This document shows, piece after piece, positions 1 to 6,652 of a stretch of DNA of 19,939 nucleotides. Both the position numbers and the translations under genes were made by a program. The notes beneath the pieces are model-generated. The model saw only the letters and a program-made list of their open reading frames with translations. It had not been told where the DNA came from and searched no databases. Origin of the DNA: Bog-877 sp049518775 (GTDB lineage: Bacteria; Chloroflexota; Dormibacteria; Aeolococcales; Bog-877); assembly GCA_049518775.1 (NCBI GenBank), contig JBEKRL010000034.1, forward strand, positions 1 through 19,939, given 5' to 3'. The stretch's first letter is position 1; the number at the start of each line of letters is the position of its first letter.

Positions 1-344
1 GCCGGGCGGCGGGCTGGTGCCAGGGTGACCGCCTTCGCGCCCAGCGCCGGCTGGCGCAGGTCCGTGCCCGCCGCCGGCAACACCCCCGGGGCACGATGGC
101 CCGGTCGCGACGCCACCGCGACCGCTTGCTTCGATGACCGGGAAGCTGACCGGCCGGTGGGTCCGTCGCAGCAGAGAGGACTCCGCCAGACTGTGCCAGG
201 GGCGCCTCGGCACCTGCCCGGTCACGCCCAGCAGAGGTCGATGGCCTGGTCTGAGCCCCTGCGTTGCCTCTGCCGAGGGACAAGTCGCTGAACTTTCACT
301 TCTTCGTCACTGAGCAACCGCTAGCCAGACCATAGGCTCGCCGG
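1..344. other. Left-edge region without a supported gene
   Basis: An open frame runs from the left edge to about 291 on the + strand. Its translation is rich in Pro, Arg and Gly, shows no motif, and looks like random high-GC reading. No upstream gene end can be assigned with confidence. The last 40 bases hold the likely promoter of the cyclic-di-GMP gene. Confidence 0.4.
310..338 (+). promoter_or_regulatory. Putative leaderless promoter of the GGDEF/EAL gene
   Basis: A -10-like TAGGCT lies at 333-338, six bases before the GTG start at 345. A weak -35-like CTGAGC (310-315) sits 17 bp upstream. Transcription would begin at or next to the start codon, and no Shine-Dalgarno sequence is visible, so a leaderless mRNA is inferred. 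The same TAGGCT hexamer precedes the GTG start at 14066. Confidence 0.4.
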
Positions 345-2171
345 GTGAGTCCCACCGGGATGGAGCCGGATTGCTCCTGGGCGCTGGACCAAGCCCCATC
401 AGGTGCCCAGCAGCTGGCCGAGCTAGAACAGCTGGTTGGCCGCTACTTCGGGTTCCCCGACCTGGACCTCAGCGAGCACGAGGTGCTCCGGGCGGTGGTC
501 GCCGAGCTGCCGGTCGCACTCAGCGCGGTCGACCCCAACGGCAACGTCGTGCTCTGGAACCAGGCCGCCGAGCGGATGTGGGGATGGTCAGAGGACGAGG
601 TCCTCGGGCGCCTGCTGCCCATACTCCCCGGGCCGGGGTCCCGGGAGTTTCGGGAGTTCCGTCGCATCCTGCGCCGGACCGCCGCCACGGGGGAGGGAGT
701 CCATGAGGTGGAGACGGTTCGGCAGCATCGCGACGGCCGCCTGATCCCGGTCTTGCTCTCAACCGCCGCCCTTCGGGACCGCAGGGGGCGGGTCGCTGGC
801 GACCTCGCCACCTACCTGGACCTGAGCGCCCGCAAGCAGGTCGAGTCCCAGCTCCGCCGTCAGGCCGATCGCGACGAGCTGACCGGCCTCTACAACCGCC
901 GCGGTTTCGTTGGCCGGCTCCCGCAGTTGATGGCGGAGACCCGCGGGGAGACCGCGATCATCTCGTTGGACCTCGATGACTTCAAGTCGGTCAACGACAG
1001 CCTAGGGCACCCGGTCGGCGACCAGCTGCTCAGCGCCTTCGCCAAGCGCCTGCAGGCGGCGGTCCGCCCCACCGACCTGGTCGCCAGGGTGGGTGGCGAC
1101 GAGTTTGTGGTGGTGATGCCGGAGATCTTGCAGAGCGTGATCGAGCCCACCGCCAGGCGACTCTTCGACCGGCTCGGCCAGAACTACGTCATCGCCGGAC
1201 AGGAGCTGGTGGCCACGGTCAGCGGTGGGGTGGTCATGTGCCGGAAGGGTGGCGACGTCGACTACGCCGTTCGCCAGGCCGACATCGCCCTCTACCACGC
1301 CAAGCAGGTCACCCGGGGCCGGTTCCAGATCGTCGACCGCGGGCTGCACCGGGCCTTCCTGCGCCGAGTCGAACTGGCAGGCCACCTAGCTGGAGCCGTG
1401 GAGCGCGGCGAGCTGCGGCTCCACTTCCAGCCACTGGTCCAGGCCGGGTCGGGCAGGATGACCGCGGTCGAGGCGCTGGTCCGGTGGTCCAGGCCCAAGC
1501 GCAAGCTGGTCCTTCCCGACCAGTTCATCGGCCTGGCCGAGCAGGCCGGCCGCATCACCGGCATCGACAGCTGGGTTTTGGACCAGGCCAGCAGGACCCT
1601 CAGCTCATGGGATGAGATCGACCCCCTGGCCAAGGCGCTGAAGGTGTCGGTCAACCTCTCGGGGGTCCAGCTCCGCGACCGGCAGCTGCCGGCCAACGTC
1701 GAGGAACTGCTCGCCCACTACCAGCTGGCCCCGGACCGGCTCTGCCTGGAGGTGACCGAAAGCGCGCTCACCCCCGATCCTGAGGCGCAGCTCCTGGTCA
1801 TGGAGAGGCTTCGCAGCCTGGGCGTCCACCTGGCCATGGATGGCTTTGGCACCGGGGACTCCTCGTTGACCGCCCTCCACCGCTTCCCCTTCGACGTCCT
1901 CAAGATCGCCCGGACCTTGGTGGGTAGGATCGGAGCCACCCAGCAGGACAGCGCCCTCGTCGCCGCCACCCTCGCCCTGGCCCGGACCCTGGGGCTGCAG
2001 ACCGTCGGCGTCGGGGTGGAGACGCAAGCTCAGGCGGACTTCCTGGTCAGCCAGGGCTGCGACCAGCTCCAGGGCTATCTCTTCGGCCGGCCAGTTCCCT
2101 TCGCGAGACTTCCCAGCCCGTCGCAGCCCGAGCAGGTGGCCCTTCCCGGACCCCACCGTTCCGTCCCATAA
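345..2171 (+). CDS. PAS-GGDEF-EAL cyclic-di-GMP protein with degenerate EAL
   Basis: Signalling protein of 608 residues for cyclic-di-GMP turnover or sensing; no membrane segment is seen, so it is probably cytosolic. A PAS sensor domain spans about residues 45-165 (VDPNGNVVLWN, MWGWSEDEVLG). The GGDEF diguanylate cyclase spans about 170-335, with GGDEF intact at 250-254, DLDDFK at 209-214 and an RPTD inhibitory-site motif at 241-244, exactly five residues upstream. The EAL phosphodiesterase domain spans about 345-590. It keeps E376-A-L, N437, E472 and K520. However, the usual DDFGTG reads DGFGTG (G500), KID reads KIA (A522) and AEGVET reads GVGVET (V556 at the proposed catalytic-base position). 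I infer a working cyclase with an inactive EAL half that may still bind ligand. The GTG start follows a TAGGCT -10 element. No partner gene is adjacent. Confidence 0.93.
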   Translation: MSPTGMEPDCSWALDQAPSGAQQLAELEQLVGRYFGFPDLDLSEHEVLRAVVAELPVALSAVDPNGNVVLWNQAAERMWGWSEDEVLGRLLPILPGPGSREFREFRRILRRTAATGEGVHEVETVRQHRDGRLIPVLLSTAALRDRRGRVAGDLATYLDLSARKQVESQLRRQADRDELTGLYNRRGFVGRLPQLMAETRGETAIISLDLDDFKSVNDSLGHPVGDQLLSAFAKRLQAAVRPTDLVARVGGDEFVVVMPEILQSVIEPTARRLFDRLGQNYVIAGQELVATVSGGVVMCRKGGDVDYAVRQADIALYHAKQVTRGRFQIVDRGLHRAFLRRVELAGHLAGAVERGELRLHFQPLVQAGSGRMTAVEALVRWSRPKRKLVLPDQFIGLAEQAGRITGIDSWVLDQASRTLSSWDEIDPLAKALKVSVNLSGVQLRDRQLPANVEELLAHYQLAPDRLCLEVTESALTPDPEAQLLVMERLRSLGVHLAMDGFGTGDSSLTALHRFPFDVLKIARTLVGRIGATQQDSALVAATLALARTLGLQTVGVGVETQAQADFLVSQGCDQLQGYLFGRPVPFARLPSPSQPEQVALPGPHRSVP

Positions 2172-2522
2172 CAGCTGTGGGGCCGGCGGCAGGCCGCGAT
2201 GGCCTTGGCGCCGTCGATGGTCAGCTCATCGGTGACCAGGGACTTGGCCACGGAGGCTGATCCAACCCCCAAGCAGCACGGGAGGGACCGGCGCGACGGC
2301 CAGGACTCGCCCCAGGCACAGGCTTCGGGACGACCCCGGAAGCAGCCCCAGGCGGCAGAGCGCCATCGGGGCCACCAGGACCCCGAAGGTCGGGCACTCG
2401 ATGGCCACGTCGGCGCTGACCGCAACCCGCCCGGAACCTCGGGCCCGGAGCCATGGCCAGCTGGCGAGCCCCAGCGCCATCGGGGCCACGAAGCGGTTGG
2501 GGATTCCGATCTCCCCCTGTGC
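2172..2522. other. Intergenic region, no supported gene
   Basis: About 350 nt without a convincing gene. It carries a 17-bp perfect direct repeat, AGCGCCATCGGGGCCAC, at 2359-2375 and 2473-2489. Minus-strand frames give short protein-like stretches (around 2190-2260 and 2300-2480), but they lie in different frames and have no recognisable family. A decayed gene is possible but not shown. Confidence 0.4.
2359..2489. repeat. 17-bp direct repeat pair, 114 bp apart
   Basis: AGCGCCATCGGGGCCAC occurs identically at 2359-2375 and 2473-2489, with the start points 114 bp apart. It lies upstream of the oxidoreductase promoter. It could be a duplicated remnant or a paired binding site; nothing here decides between them. 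Confidence 0.5.
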
Positions 2523-2528
2523 TAGCGT
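2520..2528 (+). promoter_or_regulatory. Extended -10 promoter of leader ORF and oxidoreductase
   Basis: TGC followed by TAGCGT (2520-2528) forms an extended -10 element (TGN then TANNNT). The best -35-like match, TTGGGG at 2497-2502, is 20 bp away, which is long, but extended -10 promoters depend little on a -35. Predicted initiation falls close to the ATG at 2537, so the transcript would be leaderless. Confidence 0.4.
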
Positions 2529-2536
2529 GGCGCCTC

Positions 2537-2581
2537 ATGGAACTTCTGATCTCCCCATGCGTCTGCCGGGCTGCTCGGTGA
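2537..2581 (+). CDS. Possible Cys-containing leader peptide (14 aa)
   Basis: A short ORF starting eight bases after the -10 hexamer encodes MELLISPCVCRAAR. Its TGA stop (2579-2581) overlaps the GTG start (2578) of the downstream oxidoreductase as GTGA, the usual geometry of translational coupling. Two Cys and two Arg codons lie near its end. Leaderless Cys-rich upstream ORFs acting as cysteine-responsive attenuators are known in mycobacteria; whether this belongs to that class is inference. It could also be a chance ORF, with the main gene starting at the ATG at 2557 instead. Confidence 0.35.
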   Translation: MELLISPCVCRAAR

Positions 2582-3618
2582 GGGCCGCGATCTACCGCCA
2601 GACCGGCGGCCCCGAGGTGCTTCATCTGGTGGATCGGCCCGCGCCCATCCCGCGCCCCGGCGAGGTGCTGGTCCGGATCGCGTTCTCCGGCGTCAACCCC
2701 ACTGACTGGAAGTCGCGCCAGGGCTCGGGGCCGGCCCAACCCTTGGCGTTCCCCGAACAGGTACCCAACCAGGACGGGTCCGGGACCATCGTCGGCGTGG
2801 GCCAGGGAGTGGACACAGCCCGAGTCGGCCAGGGGGTGTGGATCTGGGAGGCCGCCTGGGAGCGGTCTGAGGGCACAGCCCAGGAGTTCGTCACCCTGCC
2901 TGAGGAGCACGCAGTTCCGCTCCCCGACAGCGCCTCGTTCTCGCTCGGGGCCAGCATCGGGATCCCGGCCCTCACCGCCCACCGGTGCCTCACAGTCGGC
3001 GAGGGCGGCCCGGACCGACTGGGCCCGGGTGCCCTGACCGGGCGGAACGTGCTGGTGGCCGGCGGCGCCGGGGCGGTCGGCCACGCCGCGATCGAACTGG
3101 CGGTGTGGTCGGGCGCGACGGTGGTGGCCACCGTCAGCTCACCGGAGAAGGCCGGCCTGGCCCGTGCCACGGGCGCCCACCACGTCGTCAACTACCTGGC
3201 CGAGGATGCAGCCGAGACGATCCGCAGGCTCCTACCGGAGGGCGCCCACGTGATCGTAGAGGTCGCCCCGGCGGCCAACTCGCGCCTGGATCAGTCCGTC
3301 CTGGCAGCCGGCGGCGTGGTCGCCGCCTACGCCAACGACGCCGACACGTCCTCGATTCAGGTCCGTCCCGCAATGGTCGCCAACGCCCGCTTCCAGTTCG
3401 TGCTGGTCTACACCGAGCCGGCGGTGGCCAAGCGGCGCGCCCTGGAGGATGTCCAAGCTGCCCTGGCCGCCCCGGCGCTCAGAGTTGGCGCCGAGTTCGG
3501 GCTACCCCTGCACCACTTCCCGCTGGAGCGCATTGCCGAGGCCCACGCTGCCGTGGAGAACCGAGCGGTGGGCAAGGTCCTGGTCGATGTCGCGAGGGAT
3601 CCGGAGCGATCCGAGTGA
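2578..3618 (+). CDS. Zinc-independent quinone oxidoreductase (MDR superfamily)
   Basis: NAD(P)H-dependent quinone or enone reductase of the medium-chain dehydrogenase/reductase superfamily, 346 residues, a normal length, predicted cytosolic. The N-terminus (MRAAIYRQTGGPEVL) and the GVNPTDWKSR segment are typical of the GroES-like catalytic domain of quinone reductases. The Rossmann domain shows GGAGAVG at 162-168, followed by the usual PEKAGLARATGAHHVVNY region. The structural-zinc Cys cluster of alcohol dehydrogenases is absent. GTG 2578 was chosen because family members start with MRAA at this point and because it overlaps the stop of the 14-codon leader ORF; ATG 2557 is an in-frame alternative adding seven residues. 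The frame stays open further upstream to 2401, but that extension is low-complexity and probably untranslated. The exact substrate cannot be told. Confidence 0.9.
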   Translation: MRAAIYRQTGGPEVLHLVDRPAPIPRPGEVLVRIAFSGVNPTDWKSRQGSGPAQPLAFPEQVPNQDGSGTIVGVGQGVDTARVGQGVWIWEAAWERSEGTAQEFVTLPEEHAVPLPDSASFSLGASIGIPALTAHRCLTVGEGGPDRLGPGALTGRNVLVAGGAGAVGHAAIELAVWSGATVVATVSSPEKAGLARATGAHHVVNYLAEDAAETIRRLLPEGAHVIVEVAPAANSRLDQSVLAAGGVVAAYANDADTSSIQVRPAMVANARFQFVLVYTEPAVAKRRALEDVQAALAAPALRVGAEFGLPLHHFPLERIAEAHAAVENRAVGKVLVDVARDPERSE

Positions 3619-3690
3619 GGGGGCCGAGGAGCTCGAGGCTCGGGTAGCGGAGCGGCCGCTCCTGCTCCAGGGCCGAGCTCGGCCAGGTAG
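3619..3690. repeat. Cluster of GC palindromes after the oxidoreductase
   Basis: Just after the stop at 3618 lie two perfect 14-bp palindromes, GGAGCGGCCGCTCC (3649-3662) and GGCCGAGCTCGGCC (3671-3684), plus a CCGAG...CTCGG arm pair around 3624-3643. No T-tract follows. They may help end transcription or form a protein-binding site. Short palindromes are more likely by chance in GC-rich DNA, but this spacing is tight. Confidence 0.45.
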
Positions 3691-3807
3691 GCGGGACGCT
3701 CCAACTCGCCGCGGCCCGCCGCCCACCGACACCCAGCCCATGGGCCGGGCAACTCCCGCATCCGCAGACACCTCCCGGCGTCCCCAGGGAATCCAGCCGC
3801 GGACGGC

Positions 3808-4128
3808 GTGAGCAGCATCCACGAACGTGGCTGGTGCGATGATCTCCAGGTGCGACTGACGCCGCTCGTCGGGAAGAAGCCCTGGTTCGGTCCTCGCCGC
3901 CTCGGTTGGGGCCTGAGCCCGGTGTCCTACCAAGGCTGGGCGCTGACCGCCGGCGTCGCCGGGGCGTTGGTTTGGTTGCGCCGGGGAGAGCGAGATCCCC
4001 GGACCACAGCTCCTCTGGCCACCGCGATCACCGCGGCCTTCGCGCTGGTTGTCTTCCTCAAGGGCACGGACCCGGGAGGTCGTCGCGCCCGGATTGCCTT
4101 CGAGGCGGCACGTAAGAACAGCAGCTAG
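3808..4128 (+). CDS. Small membrane protein with PWFGP...GWG...SYQGW motif
   Basis: Short protein of 106 residues (92 if the in-frame GTG at 3850 is the start). The segment KPWFGPRRLGWGLSPVSYQGW is followed by two likely membrane spans: WALTAGVAGALVWL and, after a charged loop (RRGERDPR), TAAFALVVFLKG. The pattern resembles small uncharacterised membrane proteins of high-GC bacteria that begin with an aromatic W-F-G-P motif; this is from memory of the pattern, not a search. No Shine-Dalgarno sequence supports either start. It lies downstream of the oxidoreductase and converges with the CoA-transferase gene. Function unknown. Confidence 0.65.
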   Translation: MSSIHERGWCDDLQVRLTPLVGKKPWFGPRRLGWGLSPVSYQGWALTAGVAGALVWLRRGERDPRTTAPLATAITAAFALVVFLKGTDPGGRRARIAFEAARKNSS

Positions 4129-4387
4129 CAGTGGCGGCGGGGTACCAGCGATCGGCACCCGCGTCGCCCCATATCGACGTGGCCGGGAGCCAGGTCTGAT
4201 GTCCCCGGCCAGCCGCCGCCAACCGCCACTCCTCGGCGGGCCTCCGAGTGGCGTACTCGCCGCCGAGCCGGCACCGGGGCCAGTCCTGGTCTCCAGCGGC
4301 ACAACTGTCACCGCCCCCTCGAAGTCGGCGATCGCCGCGTACGACGACCGCGCATCACGCAGGGCGACGAGCGCTGGCGACCAGGCC

Positions 4388-5629
4388 TCAGGTCGACGGC
4401 GGAGGGCCAACGCCCGACCGCGCCCGAGATCGCATGCCGCCACTCTCATCTGGACCGGTCCCGGGCAGCTCGCCGGTGTGCTGGCCCAGTGACGGAGCCG
4501 GCCGGTACGGTGGCAGGTACTCCCCGTCCAACCGCAGCGGATTCATCACCTGACCTTGCTCTGCCCCGTCCGGCGTGGACATCCATCTGATCAAGTGGCT
4601 GCCCACTCCGGAGAGCGCCTCGCCGACGGTCTCGACCCTACCGCAGGGAACTCCAGCGAGCTCCAGGCGCTGGCGCCAATGCTCCGCGGGGGCCGAAGCT
4701 AGCAGGGTCTCCAGGATCTGGCGAAGTTCTGCCCGGTGGCCGACCCGCTGGGGATTGCTGGCAAACCTGTCGTCCCGGCCGAGGTCGGGCGCGCCCAGGA
4801 CCGTGCAGAGAGCTCCAAACTGCCGGTCATTTCCCACCGCCAGCACGATCTGACCCTCACCCGCCGCAAACAGGCCGTAGGGAACGATGGTGGGGTGATC
4901 GTTGCCCAGTCTCTCCGGCTCATCGCCGCCCGCCAGCCAGGACGCCCCCTGGTTGACCAGCAGTGCCAGCGCGGAGTCAAGCAGGGACACATCAACCTGC
5001 CGCTCCCGGACGCCGTCCCGGCGGGCATAGAGCTGGGCCAGGACGCCCACCGCGGCGAACAGCCCGGCCACCACGTCGGCGACCGCCACGCCGACCTTGG
5101 TGGGCTCGCCGCCCGGTTGGCCAGTTATCGACATCAGCCCGCTGGCCGCCTGGAGGACCAGGTCATATGCCGGCCGGTTGGAAGTCTCGCCGAAGCCTGA
5201 GATCCGACAGACGACGCATTCGGGGTTGTGCTCCGTCAACCACCGATGGTCAATGCCCAGTTGCGCGGAGACCCGGTCGGTGTAGTTGTGGACTACGACA
5301 TCCGCCTGCGCCACCAGCCTGCCCAGACGGAGCTGGTCGGCCTCTCCCTTGAGATCGAGGACCACGCTGCGTTTGTTGCGGTTGGCACTGAAGAAATAGG
5401 CGGCCGTGTCCCCTGCAAAAGGTGGCCCCCAGCGGCGCGTCTCGTCACCACCCGGCGGTTCAACCTTGACCACGTCCGCCCCCAAGTCCGCCAAGACCAT
5501 GGCGCAGTAGGGCCCGGCGAGGACCCGTGAGAGGTCGATGACGCGCACTCCGCTGAGGGGACGCCCCTCCACTCCTCCTCCCGATGGCCAGCTGGACGCG
5601 GTTCCGTCTCCATCCACACCCTTTCCCAT
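4388..5629 (-). CDS. Family III CoA-transferase (CaiB/BaiF/Frc type)
   Basis: Moves CoA between carboxylic acids through covalent enzyme intermediates; 413 residues, normal for the family. The N-terminus has LSGVRVIDLSRVLAGPYC and then ADLGADVVKVEPPGGDETRRWGPPF, the hallmark opening. RPAYDLVLQAASGLMSITG follows, with D156 at the position of the catalytic Asp of family III enzymes. The C-terminal part has the usual VDVSLLDSALALL and NDHPTIVPYGLFAAGEGQIVLAVGND stretches. The open frame extends upstream to 5959, but that part is Arg/Ala/Pro noise. ATG 5629 was chosen because a -10 element sits seven bases before it. The substrate cannot be read from sequence (formyl/oxalate, carnitine, succinyl or racemase-like roles all occur). 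An AAE3-like acyl-CoA ligase lies 5.5 kb away. Confidence 0.92.
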   Translation of the reverse strand: MGKGVDGDGTASSWPSGGGVEGRPLSGVRVIDLSRVLAGPYCAMVLADLGADVVKVEPPGGDETRRWGPPFAGDTAAYFFSANRNKRSVVLDLKGEADQLRLGRLVAQADVVVHNYTDRVSAQLGIDHRWLTEHNPECVVCRISGFGETSNRPAYDLVLQAASGLMSITGQPGGEPTKVGVAVADVVAGLFAAVGVLAQLYARRDGVRERQVDVSLLDSALALLVNQGASWLAGGDEPERLGNDHPTIVPYGLFAAGEGQIVLAVGNDRQFGALCTVLGAPDLGRDDRFASNPQRVGHRAELRQILETLLASAPAEHWRQRLELAGVPCGRVETVGEALSGVGSHLIRWMSTPDGAEQGQVMNPLRLDGEYLPPYRPAPSLGQHTGELPGTGPDESGGMRSRARSGVGPPPST

Positions 5630-5636
5630 CAATCCC

Positions 5637-5667
5637 ACTCTAAGCGTCTCGGCTCCCACGCGGCCAA
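5637..5667 (-). promoter_or_regulatory. Putative leaderless promoter of the CoA-transferase
   Basis: On the minus strand a -10-like TAGAGT (5642-5637) lies seven bases before the ATG at 5629. A -35-like TTGGCC (5667-5662) is 19 bp upstream. The predicted transcription start coincides with the start codon, which argues for this ATG and against the long upstream extension of the frame. Confidence 0.45.
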
Positions 5668-6055
5668 CGCCCCCACGCCGCCTCAGCGGGCGTTCAGCCG
5701 GATCACGCCGCCGGTCGGCCGGAGCAGAACTGGGCGGCCCCGAGCGCGCTGCCGGCCGGCGCCGCATCGGCGGGCGCTGCCCTGCCTCGCGACCGTTCAA
5801 GGGAGCGGCCGCAGGCGAGGCCCAATGCAACGGCGTCGCCGAGCAGGAAGCTCTGGCGCCTCGGTTCCCCGGCTGGGATGGACCGGGGGCGGAGACTGGC
5901 GGGTTCAAGGCGACGTCCAGATCTGCGCCGGCGGACCTCCGGAGCGGGCCGGATCTCAAGCCTGGCGGTGGCCCACAGCGGCGATTTGGGGCGGGATCGG
6001 CCCCGGGCGACCACCGGCGTCCGCTCCGCCGCGGATCCGTTGCTACGCCTCAAAG

Positions 6056-6084
6056 TTGTGAGTGCCGCCGCGAGCACTTAGTCT
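6056..6084 (+). promoter_or_regulatory. Promoter-like pair upstream of structured segment
   Basis: TTGTGA (6056-6061) and TAGTCT (6079-6084) are separated by exactly 17 bp, a good sigma-70-type arrangement. Transcription would start near 6091, about 30 nt before the foldable segment at 6122-6214 and about 560 nt before the ABC exporter start. Confidence 0.4.
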
Positions 6085-6121
6085 GGGCGCGATCGAAGGA
6101 CACCTCGGAGCAGCGACGGAG

Positions 6122-6214
6122 GGGACTCGGCAGGCATCGCCTGAGCGGAGAGTCCCGCATGGTGGGTACGAGGGCGCCCAGCTCCGGCCCCGCGCCAAGC
6201 CCGGAGGGCACCAT
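6122..6214 (+). ncRNA. Putative structured RNA / leader element
   Basis: Two adjacent nested hairpins can form. Hairpin 1 (6122-6156): outer stem GGGACT (6122-6127) with AGTCCC (6151-6156), enclosing CAGGC (6131-6135)-ATC-GCCTG (6139-6143). Hairpin 2 (6159-6214): outer stem ATGGTG (6159-6164) with CACCAT (6209-6214), enclosing CTCCGG (6182-6187) with CCGGAG (6201-6206). All four stems are perfect. A promoter-like pair lies just upstream. I do not recognise a known riboswitch: the conserved boxes of the glycine, TPP, FMN, cobalamin and c-di-GMP classes are not seen. It could be a regulatory leader of the exporter operon or a free small RNA. In GC-rich DNA chance folding is a real alternative. 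Confidence 0.35.
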
Positions 6215-6639
6215 CCGCTGATGGACCGGCGATCCCGAGCGGCAAGGCGTGACAGCCGGATCGGCAGGCCACGGCCCGCCCGGCAGGCAGGTCGGCCTGC
6301 GGCAGGCGCTGTGGTGAACCATTCGCGACCAGCCCCAGCGCGTGCCTGGCGGCACGAGTTGGCCGAGTCCCGCCACTGCCCGCCCCCGCCTCAAGAGGCA
6401 CGCAGGCGCCCCGAGTGCGGCCGGCTCGAATCTGGACCCGGGGGATCGCTGGGGACGCCGCGGGCCGGCGTCACGGCCGGCCATACCTCCCTCCCTCACA
6501 CCGGGCGGCGCGGGCTGGGCGGGTTACTGTCCCCTGTCACCATCGTGCGTTCGTGACGAGGCGGCAGCTCTCGGCGACGGACCGCCGGTGACCCACGTCC
6601 AGGCCCTTGAGTTGCTCCTCGTGGACCCGACGTGCCCAT

Positions 6640-6644
6640 GGAGG
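6640..6644 (+). promoter_or_regulatory. Ribosome binding site of first ABC gene
   Basis: GGAGG sits eight bases before the ATG at 6653. This favours that start over the in-frame ATG at 6638, which overlaps the site, and the GTG at 6632. Confidence 0.65.
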
Positions 6645-6652
6645 CCGGGGCC

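Larger units (their letters stand above)
5668..6652. other. Kilobase-long gene-free region
   Basis: Open frames exist on both strands but none gives a protein-like translation; all are rich in Arg, Pro and Gly without motifs. The region holds a promoter-like pair (6056-6084) and a strongly folding segment (6122-6214), and ends with the ribosome binding site of the ABC exporter operon. It may carry a non-coding RNA or a long 5' leader. Confidence 0.5.

Noticed and set aside
2190..2260. Minus-strand protein-like stretch (AKSLVTDELTIDGAKAIAA)
   Set aside because: Reads like protein but is short, lies in a different frame from neighbouring plausible stretches, and matches no family I can name; at most a decayed remnant.
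2221..3084. 287-codon minus-strand open frame over the oxidoreductase
   Set aside because: Antiparallel shadow of the quinone oxidoreductase; its translation has no motif and is typical of high-GC reverse frames.
3619..3690. SAH-riboswitch-like look of the CCGAGGAGC...GGCTCGG region
   Set aside because: Only a short piece resembles the consensus, the rest of the aptamer is missing, and it follows rather than precedes a likely target gene.
3502..4449. 315-codon minus-strand open frame
   Set aside because: Overlaps the end of the oxidoreductase and the small membrane protein; Arg/Pro/Gly-rich with no domain.
5630..5959. N-terminal extension of the CoA-transferase frame
   Set aside because: 110 Arg/Ala/Pro-rich residues precede the family's normal start; a -10 element directly upstream of ATG 5629 marks the better start.
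5538..6556. Two + strand open frames (5538-6221 and 6062-6556) in the gene-free kilobase
   Set aside because: Translations are low in hydrophobic residues, rich in Arg/Gly/Pro and motif-free, and no ribosome binding site is seen.
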